Assembly: GCA_963731745.1 (NCBI GenBank)
Contig: CAVSWT010000015.1
Location: 206,841-270,840 of the forward strand
DNA length: 64,000 bases
Direction: 5' to 3'
Origin: CAVSWT01 sp963731745
Lineage (GTDB): Bacteria; Bacteroidota; Ignavibacteria; Ignavibacteriales; Ignavibacteriaceae
The translations under genes and the position numbers were made by a program. Below are positions 53,817-62,704 of the stretch, piece by piece (the first letter of the stretch is position 1; each line of letters begins with the position of its first letter). Below the pieces are notes generated by a model, which did not search any database, was not told the DNA's origin, and was given only the letters and a program-made list of their open reading frames with translations.

Positions 53817-56456
53817 ATGGCATTTAATTTAAATAAACTAACAGTAAAAGCTCAGGAGGTTGTGCAGACAGCAATTGAGATTGCTCAAAATTATAATAAC
53901 CAAATTATTGAGCCGGAACATTTGCTTGCTGCATTAATTCAAGAGCAGGGGAATATTGCTGATACGATTATGCAGAAAGCCGGCGGTAATATTAATAGAA
54001 TAAAACTAAAAGTTAATGAAACTTTAGAATCGCTTCCCAAAGTCAGCGGCGCTGGAGTTAGTATGCCGCAAATGTCCAATAATATGGCAAAGGTTTTTGA
54101 TGATGCCGGCTCGGAAGCTAAAAAACTTAAAGATGAATTTATTTCAACCGAACATTTACTTTTGGCCTTGGCAAAAAGTGATAGTAAGTCGGGACAATTA
54201 TTAAGAGATAATGGAATTTCACACGATCAAATTCTTTCAGCATTAAAAGAAGTTCGAGGATCACAAAGAGTAACTTCGCAGAATCCTGAAGACACTTATC
54301 AATCATTACAAAAGTACGGCCGTGATTTAAATGAATTAGCGCGCAGCGGAAAACTTGACCCGGTAATTGGGAGAGATGAAGAAATCAGAAGAGTGCTTCA
54401 AGTGCTTTCACGCCGTACAAAAAATAATCCGGTTCTAATTGGTGAACCCGGAGTAGGGAAGACAGCTATTGCTGAAGGCATTGCTCATCGAATTATTTCG
54501 GGTGACGTTCCGGAAAATTTAAAAACTAAAAGAATTGTTGCACTCGATATGGGTGCACTTGTTGCCGGAACTCAATTCCGCGGACAATTTGAAGAACGCC
54601 TTAAAGCAGTTATAAAAGAAGTCCAGGAATCAAATGGAGAGATAATTCTTTTCATAGATGAGCTCCATACACTTGTTGGCGCCGGAGCCGTTTCCGGTTC
54701 AATGGACGCAGCAAATATTTTGAAACCAGCTCTGGCTCGTGGTGAACTGCATGCTATCGGAGCTACTACTCTTGATGAATATAAAAAACATATTGAAAAA
54801 GACGCTGCCCTTGAAAGAAGATTTCAGCCGGTGCTTGTTACAGAGCCTTCGGTTGATGATACTATTTCAATACTTAGAGGATTAAGCGAACGCTACGAAG
54901 TACATCACGGAGTTCGAATAACAGACGGAGCTATTGTTGCTGCGGCTCAGCTTTCACACAGATATATTACAGATAGATTTCTTCCAGATAAAGCGATTGA
55001 CTTAATTGATGAAGCTGCATCAAAATTAAGAATCGAAATTGATTCGATGCCGGAAGAGCTTGATACAATTGAAAGAAAAATTAAACAGCTTGAGATTGAA
55101 CGTGAGGCTTTGAAAAGAGAAAAAGATGAATCATCTCAAAAAAGACTTGAAGATTTAAAACAGGAATTGAGCGAGCTTGAAGAGGAACGAAATAAATTAA
55201 GATTGCATTGGGAACTTGAAAAAGAAAAAATTCAAAAGATTCGCGGTATGAAAAGCGAAATTGAAAATGCAAAAACCCAAGCTGAAAAATATGAACGTGA
55301 GGGCGACCTTGGTAAAGTTGCAGAACTTCGATACGGCAAAATAACTTCTTTAGAAAAGCAGTTAAAAGATGAAACTAAACAGCTCACTGAAATTCAAAAT
55401 TCTCAAAAAATGCTTAAAGAAGAAGTTGATGCTGAAGATATTGCAGAAGTTGTGGCTAAATGGACGGGTATACCCGTAAGCAAAATGCTTGAAAGCGAAA
55501 GAAGCAAACTTATTAAATTGGAAGACGAGCTTCACAGCCGGGTGGTTGGTCAGGATGAAGCTGTATCTGCCGTTGCAAATGCAATAAGAAGGTCTCGCAC
55601 CGGACTGCAGGATGTTAACCGTCCAATTGGTTCTTTCATATTTTTAGGAACGACAGGTGTTGGTAAAACAGAATTGGCACGAGCACTTGCAGAATATCTT
55701 TTTGACGATGAACATGCAATGATTAGAATTGATATGTCGGAATACATGGAAAAGTTTTCCGTGTCTCGTTTGATTGGTGCACCTCCGGGATATGTTGGCT
55801 ATGAAGAAGGCGGACAATTAACTGAAGCTGTAAGAAGGCGGCCATATTCTGTTGTGCTGCTGGATGAAATCGAAAAAGCGCATTCGGATGTATTTAATGT
55901 TCTGCTTCAAGTGCTGGATGACGGAAGATTAACAGACAATCAAGGAAGAACTGTTAACTTTAAAAATACTATTATCATCATGACTTCAAATCTCGGCTCT
56001 CATTTACTGCATGATAAACTAGAAAATGTTACGGATGAAAATATAAATGAAGTGATGGGAAATTTGCGATTCCAAATTATTGATTTGCTGCGAAAAACAA
56101 TTCGTCCGGAATTCCTAAACAGAATTGATGAAGTAGTTCTATTCAAGCCGTTAACAAGAAGTGAAATTAGGCAAATTGTTGATATACAAATTCGTCATGT
56201 ACAAAAGCTTCTTAAAGATAAAGAAATAACTCTTGATGTAAGTAATGAATCAAAAGACTGGCTTGCAAAACTTGGGTACGATGTTACTTACGGTGCACGA
56301 CCATTAAAGAGAACTGTGCAGAAGCATCTTACAAATCCTTTATCCCAGGAATTGCTGATGGGAAATTTCCATGATGGAGATACAATTAAAGTAACAGTCG
56401 GCAACTCGGGAAAATTGGAATTTCAAAAAGCTGAAGTTGAAGAGAAGGTAAGTTAA
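53817..56456 (+). CDS. clpB: Disaggregase ClpB (Hsp100)
   Basis: 879 residues. Hexameric ATPase that, with DnaK/DnaJ, resolubilises aggregates. N domain (FNLNKLTVKAQEVVQTAIE), first AAA+ module with Walker A GEPGVGKTAIAEG and LFIDELHTLVGAG, a middle coiled coil (about residues 415-540, rich in Glu and Lys), second AAA+ module with GTTGVGKTELARALAEYLF and VVLLDEIEKAHSDVFNVLLQ. A full-length middle domain separates it from ClpA/ClpC. 42 bases after htpG; an intrinsic terminator follows the stop. Confidence 0.97.
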   Translation: MAFNLNKLTVKAQEVVQTAIEIAQNYNNQIIEPEHLLAALIQEQGNIADTIMQKAGGNINRIKLKVNETLESLPKVSGAGVSMPQMSNNMAKVFDDAGSEAKKLKDEFISTEHLLLALAKSDSKSGQLLRDNGISHDQILSALKEVRGSQRVTSQNPEDTYQSLQKYGRDLNELARSGKLDPVIGRDEEIRRVLQVLSRRTKNNPVLIGEPGVGKTAIAEGIAHRIISGDVPENLKTKRIVALDMGALVAGTQFRGQFEERLKAVIKEVQESNGEIILFIDELHTLVGAGAVSGSMDAANILKPALARGELHAIGATTLDEYKKHIEKDAALERRFQPVLVTEPSVDDTISILRGLSERYEVHHGVRITDGAIVAAAQLSHRYITDRFLPDKAIDLIDEAASKLRIEIDSMPEELDTIERKIKQLEIEREALKREKDESSQKRLEDLKQELSELEEERNKLRLHWELEKEKIQKIRGMKSEIENAKTQAEKYEREGDLGKVAELRYGKITSLEKQLKDETKQLTEIQNSQKMLKEEVDAEDIAEVVAKWTGIPVSKMLESERSKLIKLEDELHSRVVGQDEAVSAVANAIRRSRTGLQDVNRPIGSFIFLGTTGVGKTELARALAEYLFDDEHAMIRIDMSEYMEKFSVSRLIGAPPGYVGYEEGGQLTEAVRRRPYSVVLLDEIEKAHSDVFNVLLQVLDDGRLTDNQGRTVNFKNTIIIMTSNLGSHLLHDKLENVTDENINEVMGNLRFQIIDLLRKTIRPEFLNRIDEVVLFKPLTRSEIRQIVDIQIRHVQKLLKDKEITLDVSNESKDWLAKLGYDVTYGARPLKRTVQKHLTNPLSQELLMGNFHDGDTIKVTVGNSGKLEFQKAEVEEKVS

Positions 56457-56480
56457 TAGAAAAATATAGTTATGATAAAG

Positions 56481-56510
56481 AGGCGAGTCATATTGGCTCG
56501 CCTTTTTTTA
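56481..56510 (+). terminator. Terminator of the chaperone operon
   Basis: AGGCGAG, a 9-base loop and CTCGCCT, then seven T. It begins 25 bases after the clpB stop. The same GGCGAG/CTCGCC design recurs at 59291 and 62353. Confidence 0.9.
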
Positions 56511-56689
56511 TCCCCCAAAAAAGAAATTAGCCCGCTTCCATTTAAAATCCCCACAATCCGAAAAAAATTTTAAAAGTTTGAACTAATTCACTCTGTTTTT
56601 GCGCATTATATATTGTGAGATACAAAATCTCTTACTTCTAATATTAATTCAGTCAAAAATCGAAATCATACAAAAGCTAAAAGGTTTTA

Positions 56690-56976
56690 ATGAAAAATAT
56701 TATTTCATTTTTTTTAACAGTTCTTTTACTGCATTCATTTTTATCAGCACAGGATTATTATGTAATTGATCTTGGTGAAGATAGCTCAGAACTGCAATCT
56801 GTGGAAGAGCAATAAATGATAATGGTGAAGTCTGCGGTATACCTGCCGGGTATTATGAAATAAACTGGATCGTTAATAATCTTGCTTCAGGAATTTACAT
56901 TTACGTTATGGAAGCATCTTCACTTATTAACACCAGCAGCTTTAAGTCAATTAAAAAAATGATTTTGTTGAAATAA
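56690..56976 (+). pseudogene. Remnant of a secreted HAF-repeat protein with T9SS tail
   Basis: Begins MKNIISFFLTVLLLHSFLSA, a clean signal peptide, then DYYVIDLGEDSSELQS. One missing base near 56800 separates this from GRAINDNGEVCGIPAGYY, the pattern of HAF repeats (V-x-DLG...A-INDNGxVxG). It then jumps to NNLASGIYIYVMEASS and FKSIKKMILLK, the end of a T9SS C-terminal sorting domain. The 287-base frame needs one extra base to be continuous, and it is far shorter than any intact HAF protein, so most of the gene has been deleted internally. Confidence 0.7.
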
Positions 56977-57000
56977 TTAAAATAATGTGAAAGGAAAAAT

Positions 57001-59175
57001 ATGAAGGCGAAAAATAAATATATTCCATTATTTGTTATACTTCTAATTTTTGTTAATGGTTGTAAAAAAAATGATAATGTGGTTAATAATCCTTCTGAAA
57101 ATTCTAAAACAGTTTCTGTTAATGTTTCACTGCCCGAAGGTTCCAATGCAGACTTGACCGGTGCTTCTATTTTTAGTCTTGGAAATGATGGTGAACTCAA
57201 ATCTGAAAAAACCGGGGATGTACCTTTTAATGAAGGCAGCGTAGAATTAGCTTATCTCCTCGATGGGGATAATAATGTACTTCTAGCAGGATTTATATCT
57301 GATAATCGCAAAGAAATATCTGTGGAAACTACAACGGAAGTTATGCTGTATTATGCGCTAGATTATTATTTGTTACCCGATAATGCAAAACAAATTTTTC
57401 TTGGAAATGTAAAACAGGTTCCGGGATTTTCACAGCTTGTTGAATCAATAAGCGGTCTTTTCAAAAATGATCCTTTAATGTTCTCCAAAGGAGAGTATCT
57501 TCCAACAATTGATGAGAAAATTAATGAGATTTCAACTAGCCAATTTTCTATAAATCTGCAAAAACGAATTGAAGTAAATGGTGCAGAAACTAAAAGCGGT
57601 ATTACGGTCACTAAAATTGACTCGGCCCATATAAAGCTGCAAAATTCGTATCCTAGATACACCAAAGTTTTTATTTACAAAAAATCGTTTTATGATCGCA
57701 GCAAAAATTTATCTGAGATTACTAATTATACAGCAACACCTTTTATCAGCCTTGATTTTGATCCCGTAGAAATTCAAAAGATTAAAGAACTGGAGGTAGG
57801 CAACAGACTCTCAGAAATAAATACACAAGCGGCTTCAATTGAAAACAACGCAAGTACAGATCCAATCGAATTGCCTATTAATAAATCATCAGAATTATCT
57901 GTTGAATATGAAGTTGTTGTTATCGGGTCCGGTTCTCCTAATTCCATAGATAGGGATTTAACAGAAACTGAAAAAAAAGCATATGAAGATATTAATGTAA
58001 AAACATACGCACTAAAATATCTTTTGCCTACATTGTTAGATATGGGCGGTAATAAAGGTTTACTTCCGCCTACAGGGAGCGATAAAGAAAATGCTTTGTT
58101 AAATGCTGTCCTTCCGGTATTAGAAGCCAATCCTGGAGTATTAGATGCTGTAAAACAAAATGATTTTAAATCCGCATCAGAAGCTTTACTTCCTAAACTT
58201 TATGGAGATATCAGACTTTCTGATGAGCTGAGAACTTTACTTACAAATGTATATAATATTATTTCAGATAACGGGTCAATGCCGAATACATTTGTACAAA
58301 GCAATGAATTGATAGAAACCGGAGCCCCGCGAATACAAAAAGTTATGGAAGCTATGTACAAAAATATGGACTTCGGAAATAAAGTTAATATAAATATGCT
58401 TAATACATCCGCAAAATCTGTTGAAAGCTGGAGTGTTGACTGCATTGACGCTGATATTAAACTAAATCCTGGAAATGCTGAGGTTTGTTTAGGCGAAGCC
58501 CAAACCCTGAAAGTTACATGTTCTACTATTTATGATTCAAATACAGGAGAATTTGAATATCATTGGAGCACTGATGGTAAGTATGGCGGACGTATTCAGG
58601 ATATTAACGATGATCCTAATAATTATGGAAAATCAATTACAACAAAAGCTAATGAAGTATCTTATATCAGCACGGCACTAGAATCGGAATTAAGCGGCGG
58701 TGATAATATTGAAACCATAACGGTATCTGTTTATCTTAAAAACAAAAATACCGGTGAATTATCTGATGAAGTCGCACATAGCACTGCCTCAATGAATAAC
58801 AAAAAAGGATGTATCTCATTTTACGTTCCTTTCACTAAAGAAGTAACTATCAATTCGCGCACGTCTCTTGCCTGCAGTGGTGGAGAAGAATACACAGTAG
58901 GCCACCCTACTTATATAGCGGAATTTAAATCTGTTGACGGAGCTAAATCTTATAAGGGTAGAGTATTGAGAAAAGACGGTGTATATGCAAATGAATTTAC
59001 ATTATCTAATCTGGAAGATATAGGGAATGGTATGTTAAAATTCAAATTAGGTGTGGGTCCTATTGTTATTTTTAGCACATGTAATGACACTGAAGCAAAG
59101 GAAGAACAACAGAAACGGCTGAATTATCTTGATGATGTTGGGCACAAGGGCATTGAAATAACGCCAGTTTTTTAA
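57001..59175 (+). CDS. Large lipoprotein of unknown function
   Basis: 724 residues. Lipoprotein signal with lipobox (IPLFVILLIFVNGC), AAAGGA before the ATG. Residues about 35-110 (VSVNVSLPEGSNADLTGASI ... NNVLLAGFISD) look like a beta-sandwich. The middle is largely helical, and the C-terminal third from about residue 480 holds Cys-containing beta segments (WSVDCIDADIKLNPGNAEVC, VTCSTIYDSNTGEFEYHWS) resembling an Ig/PKD-like module. No enzymatic motif was seen. It is flanked by T9SS-tail fragments carrying the same 24-base sequence. Probably an envelope-associated structural or adhesion protein. Confidence 0.65.
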   Translation: MKAKNKYIPLFVILLIFVNGCKKNDNVVNNPSENSKTVSVNVSLPEGSNADLTGASIFSLGNDGELKSEKTGDVPFNEGSVELAYLLDGDNNVLLAGFISDNRKEISVETTTEVMLYYALDYYLLPDNAKQIFLGNVKQVPGFSQLVESISGLFKNDPLMFSKGEYLPTIDEKINEISTSQFSINLQKRIEVNGAETKSGITVTKIDSAHIKLQNSYPRYTKVFIYKKSFYDRSKNLSEITNYTATPFISLDFDPVEIQKIKELEVGNRLSEINTQAASIENNASTDPIELPINKSSELSVEYEVVVIGSGSPNSIDRDLTETEKKAYEDINVKTYALKYLLPTLLDMGGNKGLLPPTGSDKENALLNAVLPVLEANPGVLDAVKQNDFKSASEALLPKLYGDIRLSDELRTLLTNVYNIISDNGSMPNTFVQSNELIETGAPRIQKVMEAMYKNMDFGNKVNINMLNTSAKSVESWSVDCIDADIKLNPGNAEVCLGEAQTLKVTCSTIYDSNTGEFEYHWSTDGKYGGRIQDINDDPNNYGKSITTKANEVSYISTALESELSGGDNIETITVSVYLKNKNTGELSDEVAHSTASMNNKKGCISFYVPFTKEVTINSRTSLACSGGEEYTVGHPTYIAEFKSVDGAKSYKGRVLRKDGVYANEFTLSNLEDIGNGMLKFKLGVGPIVIFSTCNDTEAKEEQQKRLNYLDDVGHKGIEITPVF

Positions 59176-59214
59176 TTGGTTACAATCAAATCAGCAAGTA
59201 TTTATTTTTACTGA

Positions 59215-59264
59215 TTGAGAACCGATAATTACATACAAACAAAAAAATGATTTTGTTGAAATAA
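59215..59264 (+). pseudogene. Orphan T9SS tail fragment
   Basis: The bases read LRTDNYIQTKK and, after one missing A in the A-run at 59241-59247, MILLK-stop, the canonical final strand of a T9SS sorting domain. No gene body precedes it; the upstream gene ends in a different, complete protein. It is a leftover of a lost secreted-protein gene. Confidence 0.5.
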
Positions 59265-59290
59265 ATATTGGAAAGAAATTTTCTATTAGA

Positions 59291-59318
59291 AGGTGAGCTT
59301 CATGCTCGCCTTTTTTGT
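59291..59318 (+). terminator. Terminator after the large lipoprotein
   Basis: AGGTGAGC and GCTCGCCT pair around a 5-base loop, followed by TTTTTTG. Same family of hairpins as at 56481 and 62353. Confidence 0.8.
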
Positions 59319-59374
59319 TTAACAATTTTATTTAATATTTTAATATTAAAATATTTTAACATATCTCAATATCA

Positions 59375-59692
59375 ATGTATTTATTAAGCGAAATAAAAAA
59401 ATATACAAATAAAATTGCCGAAATATTTAATCCTGAAAAAATAATTTTATTCGGATCTGCGGCAAAAAATAAATCCGATGAAAACAGCGATGTCGATTTG
59501 TTTGTCATAATGAATTACGAAGGAAGGCCAATTGAACAAGCATTCATAATAAGAAAAACGCTTCCATCAACGTTCCCGATGGATATTCTTGTGAGGAATT
59601 CAGAACAAGTAAGGGATAGGATAAAAAAAGGTGATTTTTTTATTAAAGAGATTATGGAAGAGGGCGTGGTTCTTTATGAACGAATTAATTAA
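59375..59692 (+). CDS. Minimal nucleotidyltransferase (MNT) of a HEPN/MNT pair
   Basis: 105 residues. The polymerase-beta-type catalytic motif is KIILFGSAAKNKSDENSDVD, with GS and then the two Asp of DVD that bind magnesium; a further acidic residue follows in FPMDILVR. In characterised pairs the MNT antitoxin adenylylates the HEPN toxin. The downstream HEPN gene overlaps it by 17 bases, the standard arrangement. It could alternatively be a standalone stress or defence pair with another target. Confidence 0.85.
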   Translation: MYLLSEIKKYTNKIAEIFNPEKIILFGSAAKNKSDENSDVDLFVIMNYEGRPIEQAFIIRKTLPSTFPMDILVRNSEQVRDRIKKGDFFIKEIMEEGVVLYERIN

Positions 59693-60059
59693 TGAATGGC
59701 TTAAAAAAGCACAAGGGGATTATCATACTGCTGAAAGAGAAATTAATGTAATTGCAAATCCCAATTGGGATGGCGTCTGTTTTCATTGCCAGCAAGCTGT
59801 TGAAAAGCTATTTAAAGCTTTACTGCAAAAGAACAATGTACAATTTTCAAAGATTCATGACTTAGCTGAACTTTTGCGTTTATCTGATGGTATTTATGCA
59901 GAACTAACCGCATTAAAAGAAGATTTAGAATGGCTGACTATTTTTTCAGTTGAATTCAGGTATCCAGGTGAAACTGCACTTAAAGAAGATGCACAAAAAG
60001 CATTTGATATTATGAAAAATTCTTGGGAAACAATCTATCCTCTTGTAAAGGAAAGTTAA
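59676..60059 (+). CDS. HEPN-domain protein, partner of the MNT gene
   Basis: 127 residues from the ATG at 59676, which starts MNELINEWLKKAQGDYHTAE; the frame is open to 59631, but that part overlaps the MNT gene and is unlike the family. The helical core has GVCFHCQQAVEKLFKALL and IHDLAELL, and the C-terminal FRYPGETALKEDA is typical. The RNase-type Rx4-6H motif of HepT toxins is not found, so an RNase activity should not be assumed. Confidence 0.82.
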   Translation: MNELINEWLKKAQGDYHTAEREINVIANPNWDGVCFHCQQAVEKLFKALLQKNNVQFSKIHDLAELLRLSDGIYAELTALKEDLEWLTIFSVEFRYPGETALKEDAQKAFDIMKNSWETIYPLVKES

Positions 60060-60067
60060 AGTTATCA

Positions 60068-60646
60068 GTGTACCCTCTGCTGCGAAATCATATTGAAAAA
60101 AGAGTTCATCTTACAGATGAAGAATTTGATATCAGCACAAAATTCTTTATCCAAAAAAAATTAAAGAAGCATCAGTTCCTTTTAAATGAAGGTGATGTTT
60201 GCAGGCATGTTGCATTTGTCAATTCAGGATGCCTGCGTAAATATAGCATTGATAATAAAGGGGCAGAACACATTATTCAGTTTGCGATTGAAGATTGGTG
60301 GATATCTGATTTGGATAGTTTTTTTTCCGGCCTTCCTTCAAAAGTTAATATTGATGCTTTGCAGGATTCTGAAATTCTTTTACTAGAAAAATCTGCAAGG
60401 GAAGAGATGCTTAATAATTGTCCGAAGATGGAACGATTATTTCGTTTACAGATTGAAGCAGGTTATGCCGCAACCCAGCAGAGAATAGTAGACTCGTTAT
60501 CATCATCTGCGGAAGAACGGTACTTGAAATTTATTAAAGCATATCCAAAGATTTTTGAACTGGTTCCGCAAAATCAAATTGCTTCATATCTCGGAATAAC
60601 TCCGCAATCCTTAAGCCGCATTCGTAAAGAATTAACTCAAAAATAA
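60068..60646 (+). CDS. Crp/Fnr-family transcriptional regulator
   Basis: 192 residues from a GTG at 60068 (VYPLLRNHIEKRVHLTDEE); an alternative TTG at 60023 would overlap the HEPN gene by 37 bases. The N-terminal cyclic-nucleotide-binding-like beta roll has KKHQFLLNEGDVCRHVAFVNSG, and the C-terminal winged helix has QNQIASYLGITPQSLSRIRKEL. No Fnr cysteine cluster is present, so it is not an iron-sulfur sensor of the Fnr type. Its target is unknown; the YceI gene about 600 bases downstream on the same strand could be one. Confidence 0.88.
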   Translation: MYPLLRNHIEKRVHLTDEEFDISTKFFIQKKLKKHQFLLNEGDVCRHVAFVNSGCLRKYSIDNKGAEHIIQFAIEDWWISDLDSFFSGLPSKVNIDALQDSEILLLEKSAREEMLNNCPKMERLFRLQIEAGYAATQQRIVDSLSSSAEERYLKFIKAYPKIFELVPQNQIASYLGITPQSLSRIRKELTQK

Positions 60647-60664
60647 ATTGGGTTAACTTACTAC

Positions 60665-60700
60665 AGTCATTTCGAATAAGTCTTCGCGTGAGAAATCTTT
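60665..60700. repeat. Half copy of the TGTCATTTCGA palindromic element
   Basis: AGTCATTTCGAATAAGTCTT and the following CGCGTGAGAAATCTTT match the reverse complement of the right arm at 61067-61101 with few differences. It appears as a solitary arm. Confidence 0.7.
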
Positions 60701-61020
60701 CATAAAATTACATATGCTATAGAATAAAAAAAGGTATAGATATAAACACTAATCCGCACCTAAAAGAAATTCGCCGAAAATTATACTGATTGACATTCCA
60801 GCCAATGTAATGTTAACACAAAAAGAAAAATCTGTTTGAAGGAGCGGAGCGACTGAGGTATTTTTCTTTATATACCAAGGTAGCGCTCTCAATACAAAGT
60901 ATAATTTCAGAATTTATTTTTAATTGCATGTTTCTTTTGGTTCTTTTCTTACGTTAAGAAAAGAACATATGAAAAATAAATTTATTTAAGAATCCTAAAA
61001 AATTTAGGCCCTTTAGCAAA

Positions 61021-61101
61021 TGTCATTTCGACCAAAGGGAGAAATCTTATACATATTAATTAAAAAAAGATTTCTCACTCGAAGACTTGTTCGAAATGAC
61101 A
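61021..61101. repeat. Full TGTCATTTCGA palindromic element
   Basis: The left arm TGTCATTTCGACCAAAGGGA-GAAATCTT and the right arm AAGATTTCTC...TTCGAAATGACA are inverted copies around an AT-rich centre, with the arms diverging in the middle. Noncoding, 81 bases, repeat-like. A third arm is at 62059-62086. Confidence 0.8.
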
Positions 61102-61241
61102 GCTAAAATCAATCTGCAGTATTTTAGTTACCATATGTTAACTCCATTTCTTACCATACGTGAATGCGGCTGTAAGCCTTTCATATTAAGTTTGAGTAGT
61201 TCTTAAATGAAAACAGTCAAACAAATTGAAAGGATAATAAA

Positions 61242-61787
61242 ATGACAACCTGGAAAATAGACTCGATGCATTCAGAAGTTAACTTTAAAGTAAAACACCT
61301 TGTGGTTTCAACAGTGCGCGGACATTTTGATAACTTTGATGCAACAGTAGAAACAAATAAAGAAGACTTTAGTGATGCAAAAATTAAATTTGAAGCTGAT
61401 GTAAACAGCATCAATACAAAAAATGAACAGCGTGACGCACATTTAAAGTCAGCAGATTTTTTTGATGCAGAAAATAATCCGAAGATGAGCTTTGAATCAA
61501 CCTCAGTAGAAAAAATTTCTGATTATGAATTAAAGGTAAAAGGAAATTTCACTCTTCGCGGTGTAACAAAAGAAATTACGCTTGATGTTGTTTATAACGG
61601 AACCGTAAATGGTTTGCATAGTAATGAAGTTGCTGGTTTTGAAATCCGCGGAAAATTAAATCGTTTTGATTACGGTTTACAATGGAATGCTGTTACGGAA
61701 GCCGGCGGAGTTGTAGTTAGCAACGAAGTTAAAATAGAAGTGCTTGCTGAGTTCAATAAAGTTCAAAGCGCTGCACAAGCTGCGTAA
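61242..61787 (+). CDS. YceI-family protein
   Basis: 181 residues, lipocalin-like beta barrel that in homologues binds polyisoprenoids. WKIDSMHSEVNFKVKHLVVSTVRGHF at the start, DVNSINTKNEQRDAHLKSADFFDAENNPKMSFES in the middle and GNFTLRGVTKEITLDV are the family signatures. There is no signal peptide, unlike the periplasmic YceI of enterobacteria, so this is the cytoplasmic type. AAAGGA precedes the ATG. Preceded by the promoter-like TAAGTTTG and a Crp/Fnr gene. Confidence 0.92.
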   Translation: MTTWKIDSMHSEVNFKVKHLVVSTVRGHFDNFDATVETNKEDFSDAKIKFEADVNSINTKNEQRDAHLKSADFFDAENNPKMSFESTSVEKISDYELKVKGNFTLRGVTKEITLDVVYNGTVNGLHSNEVAGFEIRGKLNRFDYGLQWNAVTEAGGVVVSNEVKIEVLAEFNKVQSAAQAA

Positions 61788-62187
61788 TTGAATGCTTTGA
61801 TTCGAACGTCATGCTGAACCCACCTGACGGTAGGCAGGCTTGTTTCAGCATCTAAATACCTTAAAAAGATTCCGAAACAAGCTTGCCTAACGAGAGTGTT
61901 GCAGATTTAATTTTTCTGTCACACTGAGTTTATCGAAGTGTGAATTCTTGCTGCCAAGATAGTCTTCGACAAGCTCAGACTGACAAACTAAGACTTCTGC
62001 AACACTCTCAACCGGCGGATAAGTCTTGTGGTAAAAAATCTTATTTATCCTTGCCCAAAAGATTTCTCCCTCCGGTTGAAATGACATTCTCTTTACTTAC
62101 TCTGGAAGACTGATTTAATAGAATATCATTTTAGTGCCCAAGTACAGATATTTATTTTGACAATTGTATTACGTAATTTGAAAAGCA
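61788..62187. repeat. Nest of palindromic repeats
   Basis: About 300 bases consist of interleaved hairpins. Inverted GAGAGTGTTGCAGA / TCTGCAACACTCTC (61892-61905 and 61996-62009) enclose CACACTGAGTTTATCGAAGTGTG and GTCTTCGACAAGCTCAGAC. To the left is a GTCATGCTGAACC...TGTTTCAGCAT unit with a rare AGGCAGGCTTG motif. To the right, AAGATTTCTCCCTCCGGTTG-AAATGACA (62059-62086) is an arm of the element at 61021. No coding frame. Confidence 0.75.
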
Positions 62188-62325
62188 ATGAAACCGAATG
62201 ACTTAAATAATATAACACGTGAGTTTAACAGCACAGAGCCAATGCCTGTGCTGTTTCTTGGCCACGGCAGCCCGATGAATGCTATTGAAGAAAATGAATT
62301 TGTACAGGGAAACAATAATTTTTAA
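62188..62325 (+). pseudogene. N-terminal fragment of a 4,5-DOPA dioxygenase-like (YgiD) gene
   Basis: 45 residues: MKPNDLNNITREF, then MPVLFLGHGSPMNAIEENEF with the metal-binding His of LigB-type extradiol dioxygenases (GHGSPMNA), then VQGNNNF and a stop. Intact proteins are about 260-280 residues, so only the start survives. A terminator follows 28 bases later. The parent family is sure; whether the fragment is expressed is not known. Confidence 0.75.
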
Positions 62326-62352
62326 TAATTTTAATAAAGAAATGAATTTAAT

Positions 62353-62380
62353 GGCGAGTTTTAAAGGCTCGCCTTTTTTT
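62353..62380 (+). terminator. Terminator after the dioxygenase fragment
   Basis: GGCGAG, a 9-base loop and CTCGCC, then seven T. Same design as at 56481 and 59291; it is probably the original terminator of the deleted gene. Confidence 0.85.
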
Positions 62381-62704
62381 GTTTTATTTCTTCTATCCTT
62401 TTGTTATAACCTCCGTGGACTTCTATTTAAAAGATACTAATATGAAGTATATTAACTAATTGAACATTTAATTAACTTATTATACCCCATCCATTTATGC
62501 ATCTATGCGTTTTTATACCTTTCAATATACTTATTTGACCTTAAATTATTATTTATTAAGTCATAAATACTGATTTTCTTGGAATTATAGACCTTTTTTT
62601 CTGTTAATCACGGGATAATATAATAAGAAGACCATATAAACTGCGTTATTTCAAATAATATTAAGATATTTAGGAATATTAACCCATTTTATAACTCTTT
62701 TTAT
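62381..62704. other. AT-rich gap with no recognised feature
   Basis: About 320 bases of very AT-rich sequence before the next promoter. No frame above 30 codons looks coding and no strong hairpin was seen. Confidence 0.4.

Larger units (their letters stand above)
60647..61241. other. Repeat-rich intergenic region between the Crp/Fnr and YceI genes
   Basis: 595 bases without a recognised gene. It contains a half copy and a full copy of a palindromic element and, just upstream of YceI, a promoter-like TAAGTTTG (61187-61194). Otherwise only short frames. Confidence 0.6.

Noticed and set aside
56690..56815. A real short secreted peptide (41 residues)
   Set aside because: Continuation in another frame with HAF and T9SS-tail signatures shows it is a pseudogene.
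59631..59675. Longer N-terminus for the HEPN protein
   Set aside because: That part overlaps the MNT gene and is not like the family; the ATG at 59676 starts at the conserved helix.
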